The notes under the pieces were generated by a model, which saw only the letters and a program-made list of their open reading frames with translations, had not been told where the DNA came from and did no database searches. Positions 1 through 5,591 of a stretch of 6,381 bases of DNA are shown here, in pieces; the stretch's first letter is position 1, and every line of letters begins with the position of its first letter. The stretch lies in NCBI GenBank assembly GCA_900556285.1, contig USOF01000076.1, positions 1-6,381 on the forward strand. Direction: 5' to 3'. This DNA comes from an uncultured Collinsella sp. GTDB lineage: Bacteria; Actinomycetota; Coriobacteriia; Coriobacteriales; Coriobacteriaceae. The translations under genes and the position numbers were made by a program.

Positions 1-32
1 CGTCGGCAGCGTCAGATGTGTATAAGAGACAG
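1..32 (+). other. Nextera (Tn5) sequencing adapter, not genomic
   Basis: These bases match the Illumina Nextera read-1 transposase adapter, lacking only its first T. Positions 14-32 (AGATGTGTATAAGAGACAG) are the complete 19-bp Tn5 mosaic end. Genomic sequence starts at 33, where an FHA-domain reading frame is already under way. The adapter was left untrimmed at a contig end. It is not a natural transposon: no transposase or second mosaic end is present, and the upstream TCGTCGGCAGCGTC tag is synthetic. Translating through it gives the spurious N-terminus MYKRQ on the plus strand and the spurious C-terminus LSLIHI on the minus strand. Confidence 0.98.
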
Positions 33-218
33 GCCCTGCGCGACCCCAACGTGTCGCGTCGCCACGCCCAGCTCACCTTTACGGGCTCGGATTGGTCGAT
101 CGAGGACCTCAATTCCACCAACGGCACGCTCGTCAACAACCGCCGCATTACGCGCTGCCCGCTGCGCAACGGCGATCTGCTGACGTTTGGCCTGAGCACC
201 TTTGAATTTAGGGGATAG
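33..218 (+). CDS. fhaA: FHA-domain protein, C-terminal fragment (FhaA position)
   Basis: This is the last 61 codons of a gene whose 5' part lies beyond the contig end. The visible part is the C-terminal half of a forkhead-associated (FHA) domain, a phosphothreonine-binding beta sandwich. It shows N-V-S-R-R-H-A (visible residues 6-12), the SxxH motif, and L-N-S-T-N-G-T (26-32), the NG motif that helps hold the phosphopeptide. The expected upstream GR motif is missing with the rest of the gene. Its place just before fhaB and pstP matches actinobacterial FhaA, which has an N-terminal DUF3662-type domain and a C-terminal FHA domain and acts in PknB signalling and cell-wall synthesis. The FHA assignment is firm. 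The fhaA identity rests on synteny because the N-terminal domain cannot be seen. The apparent GTG start at 18 lies inside the adapter and is not real. Confidence 0.85.
   Translation, partial: ALRDPNVSRRHAQLTFTGSDWSIEDLNSTNGTLVNNRRITRCPLRNGDLLTFGLSTFEFRG
99..146 (+). repeat. Paralogous FHA-motif repeat, copy 1
   Basis: This 48-bp stretch encodes the I-E-D-L-N-S-x-N-G-T-L-V-N core of the first FHA domain. Aligned by eye without gaps, it is identical to 516-563 at 39 of 48 positions. It reflects two paralogous FHA domains in adjacent genes, so it is a coding repeat and not a mobile or regulatory one. Confidence 0.7.
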
Positions 219-224
219 TCGCTT

Positions 225-641
225 ATGAACATCGATATCGTCCTTTTTGCAGGCCGCATCGTCCTGGTCGCCCTGCTCTATATCTTCCTGTTCGCCGTCA
301 TGAAGACCGGCGTGGGACTTGTGCGCGGGCAGCGCCGCGACTCGGCTATCTGGACGATTGATGTGGACAAGGGTCCGCGCGGTATCCGCGGCATCCACGT
401 AGACATGCTCGGCCCCGTCATCGTCGGTCGCTCGCCATCTTCGGACATCTGCATCAACGAACCGTTCGTCTCGGCCTCACATGCGCGCTTTTCGCTGCAG
501 GGCCCGGCGCTCATCATCGAGGACCTCAACTCGCTTAACGGCACGCTCGTCAACGGCCGCCAGCTTGTTGAGCCCGCAACGCTGCGCGAGGGCGACGAAG
601 TCCAGATTGGCGACGTGGTCATGAAGGTGAACCGTCGATGA
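225..641 (+). CDS. fhaB: FhaB, membrane-anchored FHA-domain protein
   Basis: This 138-residue protein has an N-terminal membrane helix (about residues 4-26) followed by a basic stretch (R34, R37, R38), which places the C-terminal part in the cytoplasm. The FHA domain covers about 63-138, with G68-R69-S70, V82-S83-A84-S85-H86 and L101-N102-S103-L104-N105-G106-T107. These are the GR, SxxH and NxxNG motifs that bind phosphothreonine. Length and architecture match actinobacterial FhaB (FipA), which reads PknA/PknB phosphorylation and links it to the division and cell-wall machinery. The ATG at 225 has an AGGGG ribosome-binding site at 210-214 inside the end of the upstream gene. The spacing to the upstream stop is 6 bp, and the stop overlaps pstP as ATGA, so translation is probably coupled. 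The usual Arg after VS (VSRRH) is replaced by Ala (VSASH), which may shift ligand preference. Confidence 0.93.
   Translation: MNIDIVLFAGRIVLVALLYIFLFAVMKTGVGLVRGQRRDSAIWTIDVDKGPRGIRGIHVDMLGPVIVGRSPSSDICINEPFVSASHARFSLQGPALIIEDLNSLNGTLVNGRQLVEPATLREGDEVQIGDVVMKVNRR
516..563 (+). repeat. Paralogous FHA-motif repeat, copy 2
   Basis: Second copy of the 48-bp FHA-core repeat, within fhaB, on the same strand and 417 bp downstream of copy 1. Differences from copy 1 cluster at S-T versus S-L between the two Asn residues and at the Asn/Gly after L-V-N. Confidence 0.7.
624..630 (+). promoter_or_regulatory. Ribosome-binding site supporting the ATG at 638 of pstP
   Basis: AAGGTGA lies inside the end of fhaB, 7 nt before the ATG at 638, which itself overlaps the fhaB stop (ATGA). 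An in-frame ATG at 668 is the alternative. Its best upstream purine run (GAGGAG, 647-652) is 15 nt away, which is too far to be favoured. Confidence 0.6.
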
Positions 642-2572
642 TCGACGAGGAGAACAAGTCCGCAACTATGACCGAGGCACCGGCCGCCGCCACAGCTGCG
701 CCGGCCCACGCCGCTCCGGCGGGCTCCGCACCCGTGGAGCCCGAGGACACCGTGTTCTCCCTGCCTCTTTCGCATGTAACGCATGATATTTCGGATCTCG
801 CCGATAACGAGGACGAAGAGGATGCCGTAGCGGCGCCCATCGGCGCACATGCTGCGGAACAGCCCACAGCGCCCGAAGCAACCCCGGCGCCGGCTCACTT
901 TGCAGAGCCCGTCGCCGCGGCAATCAACGAGAGCGCTGCGGTGTTTGCGGCACCCGAGCCCGCCGCGCCGGCGTTTCCCATAGCCCCGGCATCCGAGGTT
1001 GCGCCCGCGTCTACGCCGGCGCCCGAGGCGGGGACATCCCCCGAGGACGGCCCTGCACCCAAGACCCCGCAGCCTGCGCCCGCAAGCGAGTCCGATGCCG
1101 TGGCCGAGCCCGCCGCCCAGTCGCAAAACACGCCCGCGCCGTCGCACTTTGCGACGCCCGAGCCTATAGACGTCAGCCCGCAAGATGACGAGTCGACCGC
1201 CCGCGTGTCCGAGGAGCCCGACTCCCCGGACACCGGCGATTCCGAATCAAACGCCGAGACCGACACCGTCTCTCCCGGTGACACTGCCGAGATCGACGTT
1301 GCCGCCGTTGAGGCCAAGCTCAAAGACCCCGGCTCGACCATGAGCTTTGAGCCCCTGACCGAGGAGCGCATCGAGACCGACTCGACCTATGATGCCGGCA
1401 CCACCACGCAACTCATGTGGGGCGCCCGCTCCGACGTTGGCTGCGTGCGCCCGCACAATGAGGATTCCTACCTGGTGCAGTCGCCGCTCTTTTGCGTATG
1501 CGACGGCATGGGTGGTCACGCTGCCGGCGAGGTAGCCTCTTCCATCGCCGTCGAGACTATTGCCAAGACGGCCCCACAGTCCGCCGACGCAGCACGCCTG
1601 GCCGCAGCCGTCGAGGCAGCCAACGCCGCCGTAATCGAGGCGGCCCTGAACGGCCTGGGCAAGCCCGGCATGGGCTGCACAGCCACCTGCGCCTACATCG
1701 AAAACGACACGCTCGCCATCGCCCACGTGGGCGACTCTCGCGCCTATCTGCTCCACGAGGGCACGCTCATCCGCGTGACCCGCGACCACTCCTACGTGGA
1801 GGAGCTCGTGGACGCCGGCGAGATCACGGCAGACGAGGCTCGCGTCCACCCCAACCGTTCGGTCATCACCCGCGCGCTGGGCTCGGACCCCGCCATGTAT
1901 GCCGACCACTTCACTCTGCATATCGAGGAAGGCGACCGCCTGATCCTGTGCTCCGACGGCCTTTCGAGCATGATTCCCGATAGCGATATCGAGAACATCG
2001 CCACTCAGTCCTCAACCGCGCAAATCTGCGTCGACAACCTAGTGGACGCGGCGCTTGCCGCCGGCGGCCACGACAACGTGACCGTAGTAGTCGTTGACCT
2101 GGTTGACGATGGCGTTATGCGCGAGGCGCAGCGCGTGCGTCGCCGCAACATTACTATCGCCGCCATCCTGGCCCTCGTCTTTGTGCTGGCAGCTGGCATC
2201 TGGGCCTACACGGGTGTCACCGGCTCGTACTACCTGGGTACCTACCAGGGCAATGTCGCCGTCTGGCGCGGCCTGCCCGGCAAGCCGCTCGGACTCAAGC
2301 TCCACTGGCTCGAAAGCGAAACCAGCATCAAGCTATCCGACCTGCCCGAAGACACGCAAAACCGCCTCAAGGCGGGTATTCCGCAAACAAGTGTCGACGA
2401 TGCGCAGGACACGATATCTAAGTACCGCCACCAGATCGACGAGGAGCAGACCCGCCAGGTGATCGACGCGCAAACGATTCGCGACAACACCAATCAGGGA
2501 TCGACCTCCGAATCAGATTCCGAGAAAACCGCCGAACAGTCCGCCGAGGCCGAAGCCTCCGATAAGAATTAG
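638..2572 (+). CDS. pstP: PstP-type PP2C Ser/Thr protein phosphatase
   Basis: This 644-residue metal-dependent phosphatase removes phosphate from PknB-type kinases and their substrates. Residues 1 to about 255 form a low-complexity, Ala/Pro/Glu/Ser-rich and acidic extension. The PP2C domain (about 260-492) has R264-S-D-x-G, R271-x-x-N274-E275-D276, D289-G-M-G-G-H, G365-D366-S-R, D383-H-S, S439-D440-G and H-D479-N-V, so the metal-binding acidic residues are all present. A basic segment (R-V-R-R-R, ending at 503) precedes a membrane helix (about 505-527). The extracellular tail (529-644) carries S-Y-Y-L-G, W-R-G, D-L-P and G580-I, a pattern shared with the outer part of M. tuberculosis PstP, and ends in an acidic, polar stretch. 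The M. tuberculosis protein starts almost directly with the PP2C domain and has a long linker before its helix. Here the long disordered part is at the N-terminus and the linker is only about 12 residues. ATG 638 overlaps the fhaB stop; ATG 668 is a less likely start. Confidence 0.95.
   Translation: MIDEENKSATMTEAPAAATAAPAHAAPAGSAPVEPEDTVFSLPLSHVTHDISDLADNEDEEDAVAAPIGAHAAEQPTAPEATPAPAHFAEPVAAAINESAAVFAAPEPAAPAFPIAPASEVAPASTPAPEAGTSPEDGPAPKTPQPAPASESDAVAEPAAQSQNTPAPSHFATPEPIDVSPQDDESTARVSEEPDSPDTGDSESNAETDTVSPGDTAEIDVAAVEAKLKDPGSTMSFEPLTEERIETDSTYDAGTTTQLMWGARSDVGCVRPHNEDSYLVQSPLFCVCDGMGGHAAGEVASSIAVETIAKTAPQSADAARLAAAVEAANAAVIEAALNGLGKPGMGCTATCAYIENDTLAIAHVGDSRAYLLHEGTLIRVTRDHSYVEELVDAGEITADEARVHPNRSVITRALGSDPAMYADHFTLHIEEGDRLILCSDGLSSMIPDSDIENIATQSSTAQICVDNLVDAALAAGGHDNVTVVVVDLVDDGVMREAQRVRRRNITIAAILALVFVLAAGIWAYTGVTGSYYLGTYQGNVAVWRGLPGKPLGLKLHWLESETSIKLSDLPEDTQNRLKAGIPQTSVDDAQDTISKYRHQIDEEQTRQVIDAQTIRDNTNQGSTSESDSEKTAEQSAEAEASDKN
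881..910 (+). repeat. Coding repeat T-P-A-P-x-H-F-A-x-P, copy 1
   Basis: Residues 82-91 of PstP. The motif T-P-A-P-A-H-F-A-E-P stands out because His and Phe are scarce in this Ala/Pro-rich region, and it recurs once at residues 165-174. It may be a short linear interaction motif or a relic of internal duplication. Confidence 0.55.
1130..1159 (+). repeat. Coding repeat T-P-A-P-x-H-F-A-x-P, copy 2
   Basis: Residues 165-174 of PstP, T-P-A-P-S-H-F-A-T-P, followed by E-P. Eight of ten residues match copy 1. The two copies lie 83 codons apart in the same disordered region. Confidence 0.55.
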
Positions 2573-2573
2573 A

Positions 2574-2580
2574 AAGGGAG
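2574..2580 (+). promoter_or_regulatory. Ribosome-binding site that sets the rodA-pbpA start at ATG 2589
   Basis: AAGGGAG sits just after the pstP stop, 8 nt before the ATG at 2589. The longest open frame could start at a GTG at 2580, but that codon overlaps the last base of this site and has no site of its own. The ATG at 2589 is therefore preferred. Confidence 0.75.
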
Positions 2581-2588
2581 TGCCGCTT

Positions 2589-5459
2589 ATGAGTCGCCGC
2601 AACACCGAGCTGCTCTTGCTCATCGCCTCGGCGTTCCCCGTCATCCTGCTGTATGCGATGTACGTCCTCACCGCGGGCGCTGCCATCTCCTTTGAGACGC
2701 TCGCCGTACCGATCGGCCTCTTTGCCGCCTTTGCCGCGGCCCACATTGCCGTGCGCATCTTGGCGCCCGGTGCCGACCCCGCCATCCTGCCCATTGTCTT
2801 TGTGCTTTCGGGCATCGGCATCACGTTCGTGACGCGTCTCGCCCCCGCTCTCGCCATCTCACAGCTCATCATCCTGTTTGTCTCGGTGGCCCTGATGGTG
2901 GGAACGCTCGCACTGGTCAAAAACCTCGACGTGGTCATGCGCTACAAGTACACCTTTGGCATTATCGGCATCATCCTGCTGATGCTGCCCATCTTTATCG
3001 GCACCACGATCTCGGGCTCCAAGCTGTGGATTCGCATCGCGGGCTTTACCATCCAGCCCGGCGAGTTCGCCAAGGTCTTTATCGTGCTGTTCCTGGCCGG
3101 GTACCTGGCCGAGAACCGCGAGCTGCTCTCCATCTCCAACCGCAAGATCCTGGGCTTTAAGATCCCTCGCCTGCGACTGCTGCTGCCGCTGTTTGCCGTG
3201 TGGGGTGTGTGCCTGCTCGTCGTCGTCTTCGAACGCGATCTGGGTTCGGCCGTCCTGTTCTACACCATCTTCTTGCTGATGCTCTACGTTGCCACGGGGC
3301 GCTTTTCGTATGTCGTTATCGGCCTTGCGCTCTTAGCTGTTGGAGCCGTGGGCGCCTACAAGTTCCTGTCTCACGTTCAGGTGCGTTTCCAGGTTTGGCT
3401 CGATCCGTTTAAGGACGCCCAGGGTCAGGGCTACCAGATCGTCCAGTCGCTCTTCTCGCTTGCCGATGGCGGTCTGGTCGGTGTTGGCATCGGCAACGGC
3501 ATGGCCAACAACATCCCTGTCGTCGAGTCCGACTTTATCTTCTCGGCTATCGGCGAGGAGATGGGCCTTTTGGGCGGCGGCGCCGTGCTCATCCTGTTTA
3601 TGCTCTTTGCCGTGCGTGGCCTCACCACGGCTGCCCGCGCTAAATCCGACCTCGCCGCCTTTAGTGCCACGGGCCTTACGGCAGCCATCAGCTTCCAGGC
3701 CTTTTTGATCGTAGGCGGCGTTACCCGCCTGATCCCGCTGACCGGCGTCACCTTGCCCTTTATGAGCCAGGGCGGCTCCTCGCTGCTGGCGAGCTTTATC
3801 ATCGTCGCGCTCCTGCTGCGCGCCGGTGACGAGGCGACCGGACGCGAGGCCGAGCTTACCGGCACCGGCACCATGGCCGCCATCACCGATGATCAGGTCG
3901 CATCGGCCGCCGCCCCGACGGGCACGCGCTTTGCCACCTCGTCTTCCTACGGCAGCGGCAGCCATTCCGTCGGCTCGCGCATGCGTCGTCGCCTGCTCGA
4001 CACGCCTGAATCCGGTGTGCTCGGCCGCGTGGCGCTCGCCAACCGTCTAACCCGCGCGGTGCTCGCCTTTACGGCGCTGTTCGCCATCCTTATCGGCAAC
4101 CTCACCTATGTCCAGGTCATCAAGGCCAAGGACTATCAGGACATGCCGACCAACAACCACACCATCGCCCGCTCCAAGTACATCCAGCGCGGCTCCATCA
4201 TCACGTCCGACGGCGTGACGCTGGCCGAGTCGCTGCAGCAGGAGGACGGCACCTACGTACGCTCCTACCCCAACGGTAACCTGGCAGCGCACGTGGTTGG
4301 CTACGTGAGTCAGCAGTATGGCACCACCGCCATCGAGAGCGTCATGAACGACACGCTCACCGGTTCTAAGGACTACTCCAGCTGGAACAACGCCATCGCG
4401 TCGCTCGCGGGCCAGACCCAGCCGGGCAACACCGCCAAGCTCACCATCGACTCGCGCATCCAGACGGCGGCCGAGCAGGCACTCAAGGGCTTTAAGGGCG
4501 CTGTAGTGGTCATCGACCCGCGTACCGGCGCGGTGCTCGCATGTGCCAGCTCGCCCACCTATGACAACACCAACATCGATGCCCTGCTGCAGACGGGCGG
4601 CGGCGAGGACGGCTCCATGTACAATCGCGCCATGGACGCGCTGTACACGCCGGGCTCAACGTTTAAGGTCGTTACGCTTTCCGCGGCACTCGAGACCGGC
4701 ACCGCCAGCCTTACCAGCACCTACCAGGCGCCCGGCTCCATGGACATCGGCAACGCACCGGTCACCAACTATGCCAACGAGAGCTACGGCACCATCAGCC
4801 TGCAGCAGGCCTTTGCCGTGTCCTCCAACGTCGTCTTTGGCCAGGTGGCAAACGAAGTTGGCGCAAACACGCTCGTGCAGTTTGCCAACGCCTTTGGCTA
4901 CGGCCAAAAGCTCGGCCAGGACCTGACCTCCGCGGCCTCCATCATGGCCGACCCGTCGCTCATGACCGAGTGGGAGACCGCCTGGGCCGGCGCCGGCCAG
5001 CCTGTCGGCATGGACCACACGCCCGGCCCGCAGACCACCGTCATGCAGAACGCCGTGATTGCCGCCGCCATCGCTAACAGCGGCGTGGTCATGGACCCGT
5101 ACTTTGTAGCCCAGGTACTCGCCCCGGACGGAACCGTGGTCAAGACCACGCAGTCCCGCTCGCTTGGTCAGGCCGTCAGCTCCGCCACGGCCGACCAGGT
5201 CAAGCAGGCCATGCTTGCCGTCGTCCAGTCCGGCACCGGCACCGATGCCCAGATCCCCGGCGTCAAGGTCGCCGGCAAGACCGGCTCGGCCGAGACCGGC
5301 GGCACCAACGTCAACTCGATGTTCGTTGGCTTTGCACCTTACGATTCACCCACGGTCGCCATCTCGGTGGCCTTGGAGGATTTCGACAAGCATGACGTCG
5401 AGGCCGCCAAGATTGCCGGTATCGTCCTGACCGCGGCGCTTGCCGCACAGGGAGCGTGA
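2589..5459 (+). CDS. rodA-pbpA: RodA-PbpA fusion: SEDS glycosyltransferase and class B PBP
   Basis: A 956-residue bifunctional peptidoglycan synthase. Residues 1 to about 413 are a SEDS polymerase that builds glycan strands from lipid II. I count about 12 membrane helices, as in actinobacterial RodA. Family motifs are Q156-P-G-E-F-A-K162, E215-R-D-L-G, W-L-D272-P with G-Y-Q-I-V-Q-S, S-D315-F-I-F with G322-E-E-M-G, and M392-S-Q-G-G-S-S398. D315 aligns with the essential Asp of E. coli FtsW (D297). Residues 414 to about 488 are a Ser/Thr/Gly-rich cytoplasmic linker with a basic patch (R-M-R-R-R). A further membrane helix (about 489-511) leads into an extracytoplasmic PbpA-like module: R-G-S-I-I near its start, a short pedestal, then the transpeptidase with S690-T-F-K693 (nucleophile), S745-S-N747 and K897-T-G899. 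All catalytic motifs are intact. An even helix count before the linker puts it inside the cell, so the topology is sensible. In most actinobacteria these are two adjacent genes. No stop or internal start with a clear ribosome-binding site was seen at the junction. Confidence 0.95.
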   Translation: MSRRNTELLLLIASAFPVILLYAMYVLTAGAAISFETLAVPIGLFAAFAAAHIAVRILAPGADPAILPIVFVLSGIGITFVTRLAPALAISQLIILFVSVALMVGTLALVKNLDVVMRYKYTFGIIGIILLMLPIFIGTTISGSKLWIRIAGFTIQPGEFAKVFIVLFLAGYLAENRELLSISNRKILGFKIPRLRLLLPLFAVWGVCLLVVVFERDLGSAVLFYTIFLLMLYVATGRFSYVVIGLALLAVGAVGAYKFLSHVQVRFQVWLDPFKDAQGQGYQIVQSLFSLADGGLVGVGIGNGMANNIPVVESDFIFSAIGEEMGLLGGGAVLILFMLFAVRGLTTAARAKSDLAAFSATGLTAAISFQAFLIVGGVTRLIPLTGVTLPFMSQGGSSLLASFIIVALLLRAGDEATGREAELTGTGTMAAITDDQVASAAAPTGTRFATSSSYGSGSHSVGSRMRRRLLDTPESGVLGRVALANRLTRAVLAFTALFAILIGNLTYVQVIKAKDYQDMPTNNHTIARSKYIQRGSIITSDGVTLAESLQQEDGTYVRSYPNGNLAAHVVGYVSQQYGTTAIESVMNDTLTGSKDYSSWNNAIASLAGQTQPGNTAKLTIDSRIQTAAEQALKGFKGAVVVIDPRTGAVLACASSPTYDNTNIDALLQTGGGEDGSMYNRAMDALYTPGSTFKVVTLSAALETGTASLTSTYQAPGSMDIGNAPVTNYANESYGTISLQQAFAVSSNVVFGQVANEVGANTLVQFANAFGYGQKLGQDLTSAASIMADPSLMTEWETAWAGAGQPVGMDHTPGPQTTVMQNAVIAAAIANSGVVMDPYFVAQVLAPDGTVVKTTQSRSLGQAVSSATADQVKQAMLAVVQSGTGTDAQIPGVKVAGKTGSAETGGTNVNSMFVGFAPYDSPTVAISVALEDFDKHDVEAAKIAGIVLTAALAAQGA
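3828..4052 (+). other. RodA-PbpA linker region
   Basis: Codons 414 to about 488 join the last SEDS helix to the PBP membrane anchor. The segment is hydrophilic, first acidic (G-D-E-A-T-G-R-E-A-E), then rich in Ser, Thr, Gly and Ala, then basic (R-M-R-R-R) before the anchor helix. It lies on the cytoplasmic side by topology. Its Ser/Thr content makes it a plausible, unproven target of the neighbouring kinase. Confidence 0.6.
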
Positions 5460-5509
5460 TGCCCATGATCGAATCGGACACCCGAGACGCGCCGCGACCG
5501 AAGAGTTAG
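5459..5509 (+). other. Possible 16-codon mini-ORF after rodA-pbpA
   Basis: An ATG at 5459 overlaps the rodA-pbpA stop as TGATG. It has AGGGAG (5449-5454) 4 nt upstream and reads M-P-M-I-E-S-D-T-R-D-A-P-R-P-K-S before TAG at 5507. A second in-frame ATG is at 5465. The arrangement resembles translational coupling, but the peptide is short, hydrophilic and unrecognised. It may be chance or the relic of a lost gene start. Confidence 0.2.
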
Positions 5510-5591
5510 CGGCAACACGCCACACGGCCCCAGCGGCCACATCGTAGGTACTACACACATCGTTGAGCGAATAGTTATGTTAGGAGCAGGA
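5460..5591 (+). other. 132-bp gap between rodA-pbpA and pknB
   Basis: This is the only sizeable non-coding stretch in the window. Apart from the possible mini-ORF it holds no recognisable gene. I see no stem followed by a T-run, so no intrinsic terminator. The last 30 or so bases (around TTGAGCGAATAGTTATGTTA) are more AT-rich than the surroundings. They include a TATGTT at 5576-5581 but no good -35 hexamer at the right distance, so a promoter is possible but not called. Confidence 0.5.
5582..5586 (+). promoter_or_regulatory. Ribosome-binding site that sets the pknB start at ATG 5592
   Basis: AGGAG lies 5 nt before ATG 5592. An in-frame ATG at 5577 would add five residues (M-L-G-A-G), but it lies upstream of this site and has no convincing site of its own. 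The shorter start also fits PknB-family N-termini. Confidence 0.75.

Noticed and set aside
14..32. Tn5 mosaic end as evidence of a natural transposon
   Set aside because: It is preceded by the synthetic Nextera tag and lies exactly at the sequence end, with no transposase or second end.
278..1183. Long minus-strand open frame of 301 codons opposite fhaB and pstP
   Set aside because: Its translation is Arg/Gly/Cys-rich low complexity with no domain, it crosses two well-supported genes, and GC-rich coding DNA often leaves an open antisense frame.
638..1400. CRISPR array or tandem repeat, suggested by the repetitive GCCCGAGCC-like DNA
   Set aside because: The repetition comes from Ala/Pro/Glu codons in one continuous frame, with no regular unit or spacer length.
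1247..1921. Minus-strand open frame of 224 codons opposite pstP
   Set aside because: Gly/Val/Ala-rich antisense shadow of the conserved PP2C coding sequence, with no recognisable motif.
2580..2588. GTG at 2580 as the start of rodA-pbpA
   Set aside because: It overlaps the ribosome-binding site that serves ATG 2589 and has no site of its own.
3333..3965. Minus-strand open frame of 210 codons opposite rodA
   Set aside because: Antisense shadow. The plus strand encodes conserved SEDS motifs over the same stretch.
5520..5540. GGCC-CCAGC-GGCC as a terminator hairpin
   Set aside because: The stem is only 4 bp, each arm is self-complementary, and no T-run follows.
5577..5591. ATG at 5577 as the start of pknB
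   Set aside because: It is in frame, but the AGGAG site lies downstream of it and correctly placed for ATG 5592.
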